Shown one piece after another: positions 36,309 through 43,769 of a stretch of 64,000 bases of DNA. Origin of the DNA: Planctomycetota bacterium (GTDB lineage Bacteria; Planctomycetota; Planctomycetia; Pirellulales; UBA7805); the NCBI GenBank assembly GCA_003389215.1, contig QQVP01000071.1, positions 62,001-126,000 on the forward strand, written 5' to 3'. A model generated the notes under the pieces. That model did not search any database, was not told where the DNA came from, and worked only from the letters and a program-made list of their open reading frames with translations. The translations under genes were made by a program, and so were the position numbers. Every line of letters begins with the position of its first letter. Within the stretch, counting starts at the first letter, position 1.

Positions 36309-38012
36309 ATGGATCCGCCGACGACTCGAATTGTCGTGGCCCTGCTGTTTGCCGCGGCAGGGCTCTGCTTGGCGCCACCGGTGGCCAGCGCGGAGATTCC
36401 GCCGGGCCGCACGACAGACGAGCAGCGCGCGACCGAGATGCGGTTCCCGCCACCGCCTCTGCCAGGCGGTTTGACATTTCCAGCTCCGTCCGCCGATTCG
36501 GCGACCGTGTCGCCACGGCAGCCCCCAGCGAACTTGCGTAAGAAGCCGACTGCCACCTTGCGTAATCCACCGCCGCAGGGCGATCCACAATCCACACCTG
36601 TGGAATTGAGAAAGCAGCCGCTGGAGCTGCCCTCGCCGCCCGAGTTCATCGACCCGGAACCGCTGCCGCCTCTGGAAGAGGAGTTGTGGTATCACGGCGG
36701 CTCGTACCTGTACGCCCCGGAAGGCGATCGGCTCAACTGGCCCCACCACGATCCGCACGCCCACGTGCAGCTCTTACGGCTCCCGGAAGACTGGTACGCC
36801 CCCCAGCCGATTACGCTATTCGACGACTTTCTCGGCACCGGCCCGATCCCGCATCGTCCACATCTCCGCTGGCCCCACGACGGCTACCATTGGGATCCGC
36901 GGCTGGTGCTCTACGGCAGCTACGAGGTCATCGCCACGGCGCTCGAAGAGAACGATCAGCGCCAGGATCTGTTGGGGCATCAGCTGTTGGTCGATCTCGA
37001 TTGTCGGTTGACCGGAACCGAACGTCTGCACGCCCAGTGGCGACCACTCGGCGAGCGAAACACGGGCGGATCGTTCTATCGATTCAGCAATCCCGAGGGC
37101 TATATCGACAACAGCACCGGCATTCCGGACCGCTATTGGGTGGAGTGGGAACTGGCCAGCGTGCTGGGAGGTTATCTCAAGAACCAGTTCGTACCGCGCG
37201 ACTATCACGTCGTGGTGGGCAAGTTTCCCTTCGCGGTCCACAACCAGTTGCTCATCAACGACGATGTCCTGGGCCTGGCCATCAATAAGAACACCATCTA
37301 TCTGGGCACGCTCAGCAACCTCAACGTTCAGGCGGTGATTGCGCTCGACGATGTGGAGGCGTTTAGCGATGGCTCCGCCAATCTCTATCTGCTCAACGCC
37401 ACCGCCGATTACCGTCACGCGTTCATCGAGTCGACCTACGCCTACGTCCAGCATGGTCGGTTCCGTGGTCGCGACGCTCAATATGCGGCCATCAGCGTGA
37501 CCAAGTTCTTCGGCCCCCACAACGTGGCCGGTCGCGCCCTGTTCCGCATGGCGCCCGATGCCAGCGGCGGCAGTGGCGAGCTCGTCGTGCTGGAGTACAA
37601 CCGGCCACGGCTCTACTCCCACAATTTCCTGGCAATCGAAAAGAGCGTCTTCTACGTCACGGCGTTTCGAGCCACGGAAGGTTGGCAGTCGATCAGCGGC
37701 GGCAACTTCGATCGCGTCCGTACCGCCTTCGCCGTCGATCCGCTGATTCCTCTCTCGGCGGCGCGGGCGCCTGACGACAATGTGGGCCTGGCGATGGGCA
37801 TCCAGTTCTTCCGGCACCACGAAGACGAGTCGATCATTCCCGAGGTCGCCTACGACTCGCCTGCTGGCGACGCGGTCTTTGGTATCGGACTCCGTTACCA
37901 GCGCAAGACCGGGCCGCGGACGTTCTTCGAACTGCAGGGCGTGGCCAATTTCTCGGAGAACCCCATGTTCCGCCGCGAGGGAGTCTTCCTGTCCGAGACC
38001 TTGCTCTTTTAG
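36309..38012 (+). CDS. Outer-membrane beta-barrel protein, porin-like
   Basis: A 567-residue exported protein. Start ATG 36309 (or 36294) gives a clean signal peptide ending in APPVASA. A Pro-rich periplasmic stretch (about residues 30-110) precedes some 400 residues of alternating hydrophobic strands, for example RLVLYGSYEVIATALEE, DYHVVVGKFPFAV and AVFGIGLRYQRKTGPRTF. The very end is SETLLF, matching the C-terminal Phe beta-signal for barrel assembly. No named family is recognised. The tight linkage to the hexaheme cytochrome suggests a porin-cytochrome pair; a plain porin or adhesin is possible. Confidence 0.65.
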   Translation: MDPPTTRIVVALLFAAAGLCLAPPVASAEIPPGRTTDEQRATEMRFPPPPLPGGLTFPAPSADSATVSPRQPPANLRKKPTATLRNPPPQGDPQSTPVELRKQPLELPSPPEFIDPEPLPPLEEELWYHGGSYLYAPEGDRLNWPHHDPHAHVQLLRLPEDWYAPQPITLFDDFLGTGPIPHRPHLRWPHDGYHWDPRLVLYGSYEVIATALEENDQRQDLLGHQLLVDLDCRLTGTERLHAQWRPLGERNTGGSFYRFSNPEGYIDNSTGIPDRYWVEWELASVLGGYLKNQFVPRDYHVVVGKFPFAVHNQLLINDDVLGLAINKNTIYLGTLSNLNVQAVIALDDVEAFSDGSANLYLLNATADYRHAFIESTYAYVQHGRFRGRDAQYAAISVTKFFGPHNVAGRALFRMAPDASGGSGELVVLEYNRPRLYSHNFLAIEKSVFYVTAFRATEGWQSISGGNFDRVRTAFAVDPLIPLSAARAPDDNVGLAMGIQFFRHHEDESIIPEVAYDSPAGDAVFGIGLRYQRKTGPRTFFELQGVANFSENPMFRREGVFLSETLLF

Positions 38013-38104
38013 CGACTCTGCAAGCAGACTGCGAAGTTGCCTTTCGCCGCCGTCGGTCTGCAGCTGGATCACGTCGCGCTCGAACATCAGCGACTCGCGA
38101 TTGA
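38013..38104 (-). pseudogene. DUF1080 gene, 3'-terminal remnant
   Basis: Minus-strand translation gives NRESLMFERDVIQLQTDGGE, then RQLRSLL, clearly matching the C-terminus of the intact DUF1080 protein at 41249 (DRESPMFARGVIQLQTHGGE, then MRFRNVFL). DNA similarity is also plain. Everything upstream of this tail is missing. Confidence 0.7.
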
Positions 38105-38178
38105 GCGAGTCGATCCCCGGGTGGCCGCGGCTCCGCGGTTTGTGTGCCACTTCTGGCTGCTTGTCAGGTGAGTGCTGC

Positions 38179-38234
38179 GAGATCGCGTGTCCTGGCACGC
38201 GCATGGCCACGCGAGCGTGGCCACGGCACCCGGC
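38179..38234 (+). repeat. 56-bp REP-like palindromic repeat, copy B
   Basis: Same orientation as 33900-33955 and 53 of 56 bases identical. Here the core tggccacgc-ga-gcgtggcca is a perfect nine-base-pair hairpin. The two copies bracket the cytochrome and barrel genes. Confidence 0.8.
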
Positions 38235-38420
38235 ACCCGGCGTCGATTTGTAGCAAAAAATACGACAAGGAAATGGTAACTTCCGCGACAGCGACGTTGG
38301 CCCTTTGAAGGTACGATGTAGACATCGTTCGCTGCCGTATGTCCAGTGCCGTATGTCCAGTAGGGCGGGCTCGGCACCGGATCACGTCGAGAACCGTTTT
38401 TTGGCTCTTGGAGGCTCAGC

Positions 38421-40091
38421 ATGCCCGTTTCTTCATCGATACGTATTTCGCGTGCGCTCGCCGTGATGATGGCGCTCGCCCTGCCGGCGTTGCTGCTTTG
38501 CCGTAGCAGCGCCGAGACCAACACCGACGCCAACATCGTGGGTTTCGGCAACCATCCCCTGGCCGGGATGAAGATGAATCCGGACCGGATGCACTATCTC
38601 GCGGCGACCCGGGACGGCTCCCCGGTCTACCCGGATCATCCCGAGGCGTCTGCGGCGTACAAGTGGCTGGAGATCATGCAGGAGGTGGCTGCGACCGATG
38701 TCGAAAAGGTGACCCGGCTGGCGATGCCGACCATTATTGCGCGTCAGATGGCGATCTCGATGACCGCGATGTACGACGCCTGGGCGGCCTACGACGACAA
38801 GGCGGTTGGCACACGCCTCGGCGGCACCCTGCGCCGGCCCCCGGCCGAGCGGACGTTGGCCAACAAGGAAGAGGCCATCGCCTACGCCATTCACGGCGCG
38901 ATGCTGTACGCCTTCCCGCAGCCCGAGTTGCAGTCGATGATTCACGCCGAGATGAAGAGGATGGGCTACGACCCGTCCAACGACAGCCGCGACGTCACCA
39001 CCCCGGCCGGCATTGGCAACACGGTCGCGGACGCCCTGATCGCCTACTACGAGAAGGACGGCGCGAATCAGGCCGGCGATTGGCCCGGCGGCGACGGCAA
39101 GCCCTATGCGGACTGGACCGGCTACGAGTGCGCCAACACGGCCGACGTCTGCAAGAATCCGTCGCGGTGGCAGCCGAAGTGGTTTGTGCTTCCCAACGGC
39201 GAGCGTTTCGCCCCGGGTGGCCTGACGCCGCAGTGGGGCAGGGTCAAGACCATCGCGATCGAGAGCGGCGATCAGTTCCGTCCCGGCCCGCCGCCGGGCC
39301 TCGACGACCCGCGCATGAAGGAGGAAGTCGATGAGGTGATCCGCTACAACGCCAGCCTGACGCCGCGGCAGAAAGCCATCGTCGAGTTCATGCGCGACGG
39401 CCCCCGGTCGACGGGTCAATCCGGCCACTGGCTGCGCTTCGCGGCCGACGTGTCACGCCGCGACAAGCACGACCTGGATCAGGACGTCAAGATGTACTTT
39501 GCCGTCGCGGGCGTCTGCCACGACACGTTCATCGCCTGTTGGGACGCCAAGTACGAGTATGACAGCCCGCGGCCGCAGGCACTGGTGAAGTACTACTACC
39601 AGGGCCAGATGATCCCGGGATGGAAGGGCTACGGCGAGGGCGTCGGCATGATTCCCGCCGAGGAGTGGAAGCCCTACTCGCCGTACTACTTCGTCTGCCC
39701 GCCGTTCCCCTCCTACCCCTCCGGCCACAGTACGGTGAGCGCCGGCGCTTCCACGATCTTGAAGCTGTTCACGGGCGACGACTACTTCGGTTTCTGCGCC
39801 CCGCGCGTCCCCGGCTCGATCACCCACGAACCGATGGATGAGGTGGTGCTGCTGGAGTTGCCATCCTTCAGCGCCGTCGCCGAGATGGCCGGCATCTCGC
39901 GTGTGATGGGCGGCTACCATCCCCAGGCGGACAACATCGCCGCCCTGGAACTGGGCCGCAAGGTGGCCAACCACAGCTGGCCCGTGTACCAGAGCTATTT
40001 CGACGGAACGGCCAAGATCCAACCCTTGGCGGACCGGGGTGTGACCAAGTCGGCCGACACGAAGGTGATGAAGAAGCAAACAGGGGAATGA
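38421..40091 (+). CDS. Vanadium haloperoxidase/PAP2-family exported protein
   Basis: A 556-residue secreted protein of the PAP2/vanadium-dependent haloperoxidase superfamily. A signal peptide covers residues 1-31 (AVMMALALPALLLCRSSAE). Anion-site motifs are present in order: YEYDSPRPQ, PFPSYPSGHSTVSAGAS and RVMGGYHPQADN, which correspond to the K/R-P, PSGH and R-G-H motifs that bind vanadate or phosphate. The family includes halide-oxidising enzymes and acid phosphatases; sequence alone does not decide which. A strong GGAGG precedes the ATG. The 106-bp repeat element starts within nine bases of the stop codon. Confidence 0.8.
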   Translation: MPVSSSIRISRALAVMMALALPALLLCRSSAETNTDANIVGFGNHPLAGMKMNPDRMHYLAATRDGSPVYPDHPEASAAYKWLEIMQEVAATDVEKVTRLAMPTIIARQMAISMTAMYDAWAAYDDKAVGTRLGGTLRRPPAERTLANKEEAIAYAIHGAMLYAFPQPELQSMIHAEMKRMGYDPSNDSRDVTTPAGIGNTVADALIAYYEKDGANQAGDWPGGDGKPYADWTGYECANTADVCKNPSRWQPKWFVLPNGERFAPGGLTPQWGRVKTIAIESGDQFRPGPPPGLDDPRMKEEVDEVIRYNASLTPRQKAIVEFMRDGPRSTGQSGHWLRFAADVSRRDKHDLDQDVKMYFAVAGVCHDTFIACWDAKYEYDSPRPQALVKYYYQGQMIPGWKGYGEGVGMIPAEEWKPYSPYYFVCPPFPSYPSGHSTVSAGASTILKLFTGDDYFGFCAPRVPGSITHEPMDEVVLLELPSFSAVAEMAGISRVMGGYHPQADNIAALELGRKVANHSWPVYQSYFDGTAKIQPLADRGVTKSADTKVMKKQTGE

Positions 40092-40690
40092 AAAACGCTC
40101 TATTGAGCCCTGCGCAGCCAATGAACCAGGCCGACCAGCGGGAGGCCGGTATTCCAGCCATCACCGCCGCCGCGAAGGGCTCATTAACAACGCAGCCATC
40201 AATAGAGCTACATAGTCACCATCATTGTCCATGTTGTGGTCAAGCCGTTCCACGACCGGTGCCTGCAGAATCATGAACAGGTTGCGGGCGATTCAATCGT
40301 CCGCGCATTTCAGCGTTGTAGCAGTACGCCGATGCATGAAGCGGCATCGCTCCCAACTGCGTAATGTGGGCGTGGCATGTGTCGTCCAAGCCCAACCCGT
40401 TCGAGACGTAGGACGACAACGCCTGCGACGTCCTGCGCCAAGGGTATGCGACTGCCTGGCCGCACGGTGCCTAGCAGAACGAGTTGATCGCGACCGCAGC
40501 GATGTTTGTGGCTTGTTTCGAGACGGATCTGCGCGGGGGCGCCAGAAATGACGGTCCCTACCGCATTCGTGAAACAGACCTCCGAAGTTCGTGACGGGTT
40601 GAAAACCGCCCCCTGAAACAGCCTCCAGTCGAAGACGTCATATCTTCTTGACCCGCCGCCGGCGCGCGCTGGGGGGCGGTGAGCTTCCGC
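40092..40690. other. Intergenic region with TIR element copy 2
   Basis: 599 bases. The first 117 hold the repeat element. The rest has no recognised gene; one minus-strand frame (about 40260-40470) is open for roughly 70 codons without an early ATG, reads QLGAMPLHASAYCYNAEMRG in part, and may be a gene fragment or chance. Confidence 0.5.
40100..40205 (+). repeat. 106-bp TIR-bounded repeat element, copy 2
   Basis: Inverted relative to copy 1 at 15875-15980, same length, six substitutions. Ends pair perfectly: GCTCTATTGA (40097-40106) with TCAATAGAGC (40199-40208). One terminal pair is C-G here and T-A in copy 1, so pairing is kept despite the change. It starts just after the haloperoxidase stop. 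Confidence 0.85.
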
Positions 40691-41137
40691 TCAGCGCCGC
40701 AACTCCAGGGCTTCGATCAGTGCTTCCACGTCCTGGGCAGCCGTGACCCAGAAGAGTACGTGGCCGACGTCGCAAAGGTAGATGACGCGAGGCGGATCGA
40801 CACGGTAGTCGAGGACGATCGGCCCGTCTGGCGCGGTGTCGCCGATAATAACTGCCTTCTTGGGATCCACGTCTCCCGGCGGATACGCATCGCTCGGGCA
40901 GCCCAGGTAGTACTTGTGGTCCTCGGGGTCTTGCCAGAACCGGCTCTCACGGACCATCGACTCGAAGCTATACAACTCGGGATCCGGGTTCGGCACGCGC
41001 GGGAAGACCGACCCGAACAAGGCGATGTGCGCGGGAACTTTCCAGTGTCGATAGGCTTTCGCGCCTTCCCACGTCCAAGAACCGTCTTGCAATGTCTCGA
41101 CGAGCGCGTCGGGCAATTCAAGACCGTTGACCTTCAC
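40691..41137 (-). CDS. SMI1/KNR4 (SUKH) domain protein
   Basis: A 148-residue protein resembling the SUKH superfamily: LPDALVETLQDGSWTW near the start, SFESMVRESRFW, the YLGCPSDAYPPGD loop and the C-terminal LDYRVDPPRVIYLCD, then EALIEALEL, which is the typical SMI1/KNR4 ending. Many SUKH proteins are immunity proteins against polymorphic toxins; others are housekeeping scaffolds. No toxin gene is adjacent. Identification rests on motif resemblance only. Confidence 0.6.
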   Translation of the reverse strand: MKVNGLELPDALVETLQDGSWTWEGAKAYRHWKVPAHIALFGSVFPRVPNPDPELYSFESMVRESRFWQDPEDHKYYLGCPSDAYPPGDVDPKKAVIIGDTAPDGPIVLDYRVDPPRVIYLCDVGHVLFWVTAAQDVEALIEALELRR

Positions 41138-41171
41138 GGCAGGGATCGACTCATTTTTGAAGGCACTCCGA

Positions 41172-41190
41172 CCTGGGGTGCTACCCCAGG
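41172..41190. terminator. Perfect hairpin CCTGGGGT-GCT-ACCCCAGG
   Basis: Eight-base-pair stem with three-base loop between the stop of the DUF1080 gene and the start of the SUKH gene (both minus strand). No T tract follows, so it may be a REP-type palindrome or Rho-associated rather than an intrinsic terminator. Confidence 0.4.
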
Positions 41191-41248
41191 CAACGGGAGA
41201 GCTTGGCCGTCAGCCGAGCCACAGCACGACGCGAGCCGTCGCCTCGCA

Positions 41249-42109
41249 CTATTCGCTCTCGTCGCCAAGTTCCCGCAAGAACACATTGCGAAATCGCATC
41301 TCGCCGCCGTGGGTTTGCAGTTGGATCACGCCGCGCGCGAACATCGGCGACTCGCGGTCCCAAAAATTGTTCATCACGGCGTCGTCGACCACCAGCTGTC
41401 CGTTGAAGTGGACAGTGACCCGGTCGCCGACCATGCGGATGCGAAACGTGTTCCATTCGCCCACCGGTCGGTCGGCCTTCACCGTGGGAAAGCGGCCCGG
41501 CGCGTCGGCGTTGTTGTTCCACAGGGCACCCGAGCCTCGCGGAGCGCCGTTCTTCACCTCGCGCGGATTGTCGGGATCCCAGATCTGCACCTGGGGACAG
41601 CCCCGCAGGTAGATGCCGCTGTCGGTGTTGGGCGAGACCATCTTCCAGTCGACCAGCAGCTCGAAGTCGCCGTATTCCCGCCCGGTCGTTAGGTAGACGC
41701 CTTGGCCGTCGTTGACGATCTCGCCGTCCTCGACCCGCCAATGGGCGGCCAGACTGGCGGCGTTATCTTTGTCGAAGTCGGCCCGCTCCTCGGGGCTCAT
41801 CGTGGCCAGACGGCGGGGATCGAAGTGCCCGCGCCCGATCCAGCCGTCGAGATTTTTTCCGTTGAACAGCGCGACGAAGCCCTCGGGGGGCTCGTTGAGT
41901 TGGGGCGGATCCTCGGCCGCGGCGTGCGGCGGCAGGGGGGCGAGCGACCAAGCAAGTAGCACGGCGGCGAGTGGCACGCGCAGGACTGCGATGCGCGACA
42001 GAATAGCCCGACGCGCCTGCGAGGGACGGGTTTGCCGCTGAGGTCCCTTGCTCACGCCTCGGGCTAACGGTAACTCGCGTCCTTTGCCGCACGATATAGA
42101 TTGCAGCAT
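41249..42109 (-). CDS. DUF1080 (3-keto-disaccharide hydrolase-like) protein
   Basis: An exported protein of the DUF1080 family, a concanavalin-like fold common in planctomycetes and linked to glycan breakdown. Motifs include GFVALFNGKNLDGWIGRG, WRVEDGEIVNDGQGVYLTT, FELLVDWKM, NSGxY-type TDSGIYLRG and the C-terminal FARGVIQLQTHGGEMRFRN. The only ATG, at 42109, lies one base past the stop of the oxidoreductase gene, giving 286 residues. The first 44 residues, however, overlap a palindromic repeat, and GTG at 41977 would start directly at a good signal peptide (MPLAAVLLAWSLAPLPPHAA), giving 242 residues. I think the latter is quite possible. Confidence 0.8.
   Translation of the reverse strand: MLQSISCGKGRELPLARGVSKGPQRQTRPSQARRAILSRIAVLRVPLAAVLLAWSLAPLPPHAAAEDPPQLNEPPEGFVALFNGKNLDGWIGRGHFDPRRLATMSPEERADFDKDNAASLAAHWRVEDGEIVNDGQGVYLTTGREYGDFELLVDWKMVSPNTDSGIYLRGCPQVQIWDPDNPREVKNGAPRGSGALWNNNADAPGRFPTVKADRPVGEWNTFRIRMVGDRVTVHFNGQLVVDDAVMNNFWDRESPMFARGVIQLQTHGGEMRFRNVFLRELGDESE
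42004..42065. repeat. REP-like imperfect palindrome
   Basis: Ends tagcccga and tcgggcta are perfectly complementary, and inner bases (cgcctgcgaggga against tcccttgctcacg) pair partly. It falls inside the annotated N-terminus of the DUF1080 gene, which questions that start. Confidence 0.6.
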
Positions 42110-42110
42110 C

Positions 42111-43478
42111 TCACATCTCCCAACCGTCGCGATACGGTTTGCTGACGAGGGCCGTGGCCGCCGGCGAATTGGTGACCTGCATCGTCGCCGGGTCCCAGAC
42201 GATCTCCTCGCCCGCGCGGTAAGCGACGTTGCCGAGCAGGACCGCCTCGGTGAGCGCCCCCGAGTAAGCGAAGTTGCACGTCGTCGAGCTGCCGGTCTTG
42301 CAGGCGTCGATCCATTCGCGATGATGCCCGACGGACGGCGGAATCGACTTCGCCGGCGGCACGAAGTCGGCAAACTGCTGCTCGGGCAACAGGCGATAGT
42401 GCGAGTAGTCGGCAAACAGTTGACCCGCTTCGCCGATGAAGAGAACGCCCAGCCCCGGCGGCTGCGCGACGCCGAGCAGGTCGCCGACGAGTTGCGTGGG
42501 TGCCTGGTTGCCGTCGTACCAGTGAAGCACGAGCGGCTCGGCGGACTTCGCGGCCGCTTCGCTAGTGTCGGCGTCGCTCGCCTCGGACTTGCTTCGCCCG
42601 GACGTGGCCCGTGCGAACTCCCACTGCACGTGAATTCCCAAGGGGCAGGTCTCGGCGTGAACGGGCGGACCCGCGGCGCGCACCTTGGTGGGATGCCGCA
42701 GTTCGAGCGCCCAGAACGGCAGGTCCAAGACATGGCAGGCCATGTCGCCCAGCGTTCCGCCGCCAAAGTCCCACCAGCGGCGCCACTCGCCCGGATGATA
42801 ACGTCCCGTGGCGTAGGGCCGCCGAGGTGCCGGTCCGAGCCAAAGGTCCCAGTCGAGGTTGGTCGGCACCGCGTCGCTGCCGGCGGGCCGCTCGCCCCCG
42901 CCCCAGGCCTTGGCGACCCAGCAGTGCACGGCACGCACACGACCGATCGCGCCCGCGCGGATCAACTCGACGACGCGGCGGTAGTTTTCTTCGGCGTGGA
43001 TCTGGGTGCCCATCTGTGTGGCGACCCTTTGCTCGGCGGCGAGCTTGGCCACGCGACGGGCTTCGGCAACGGTGTGCGTAAGTGGCTTTTCGCAATAGAC
43101 GTGCAGCCCGCGACGCAGCGCCATCAACGTAGCTGGCGCGTGATGATGATCGGCCGTGCTGATGACCACGGCGTCGAGATCCCGGCGTTCGAAGAGCCGA
43201 CGATAATCGCGATAGCCGATGGCCTGCGGAAACTTCGCAGCGGCCTTGGCGAGATAGTTTTGGTCGACGTCGCAGAGCGCGACGACGTTCTCACCGGCAA
43301 CGCCGCCGACGTTGGCCGCGCCACGATGGGCCACGCCGATGCAGGCGACGTTGAGTTTCTCGTTCGGCGAAGGGCTGTCGGCGCGAGCCGGCGAGCCGAA
43401 ATAGCCGACCAGCGGCAGGGCCGCGGCGGTGCCGCCGGCGCGACGCAGGAAGCTTCGTCGAGTCAAATTAGGGGCCAC
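42111..43478 (-). CDS. Gfo/Idh/MocA oxidoreductase with Tat signal
   Basis: A 455-residue NAD(P)-dependent oxidoreductase exported by the twin-arginine route (LTRRSFLRRAGGTAAALPLV, residues 5-24). The Rossmann part shows VACIGVAHRGAANVGG, VVALCDVDQN and the catalytic motif YCEKPLTHTVAEAR. The C-terminal half has the GIGNxx-like WWDFGGGTLGDMACHVLD segment usual in secreted planctomycete members. Folded export with bound cofactor fits a periplasmic sugar oxidoreductase. The DUF1080 gene follows without a gap, so both probably act on the same glycan. Confidence 0.88.
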   Translation of the reverse strand: MAPNLTRRSFLRRAGGTAAALPLVGYFGSPARADSPSPNEKLNVACIGVAHRGAANVGGVAGENVVALCDVDQNYLAKAAAKFPQAIGYRDYRRLFERRDLDAVVISTADHHHAPATLMALRRGLHVYCEKPLTHTVAEARRVAKLAAEQRVATQMGTQIHAEENYRRVVELIRAGAIGRVRAVHCWVAKAWGGGERPAGSDAVPTNLDWDLWLGPAPRRPYATGRYHPGEWRRWWDFGGGTLGDMACHVLDLPFWALELRHPTKVRAAGPPVHAETCPLGIHVQWEFARATSGRSKSEASDADTSEAAAKSAEPLVLHWYDGNQAPTQLVGDLLGVAQPPGLGVLFIGEAGQLFADYSHYRLLPEQQFADFVPPAKSIPPSVGHHREWIDACKTGSSTTCNFAYSGALTEAVLLGNVAYRAGEEIVWDPATMQVTNSPAATALVSKPYRDGWEM

Positions 43479-43769
43479 GTGTTCGCTCCGCGTTGGCGTA
43501 GAAGATAGTGGGATTTCGGCGTCCGATCCGCCGCCTTATCGTAGCAAGAAACATCGATGCGAGATACTCGCGGGGGTTGTCGCTCCGTCTTGTCGGGCCG
43601 CTGTCGCGGGGTTACGTTGGTGGCCACACGCCACTCGGAACACGCCGCACTGTACGTGTCACGCACAGCCCGGCGCGAGCGGCGAACGAATCACACCCGA
43701 CGTCCGCGGCTGCCTTCGGCGAACCCTCCGTAACGATCGACCCGCAAACGAACACTGAAGCGACTCGCC
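43479..43769. other. Divergent intergenic region
   Basis: 291 bases between two divergently transcribed oxidoreductase genes. I see no convincing promoter pair and no gene. Confidence 0.5.

Larger units (their letters stand above)
38013..38420. other. Intergenic region with gene remnant and REP-like repeat
   Basis: 408 bases between the barrel gene and the haloperoxidase gene. It contains the DUF1080 remnant, the second REP-like copy (38179-38234) and about 185 further bases in which I see no gene. GGAGG precedes the next ATG. Confidence 0.65.

Noticed and set aside
40260-40470. Open minus-strand frame with protein-like look (LHASAYCYNAEMRG)
   Set aside because: No early ATG, no ribosome site, no known family; too short to tell from chance in GC-rich DNA.
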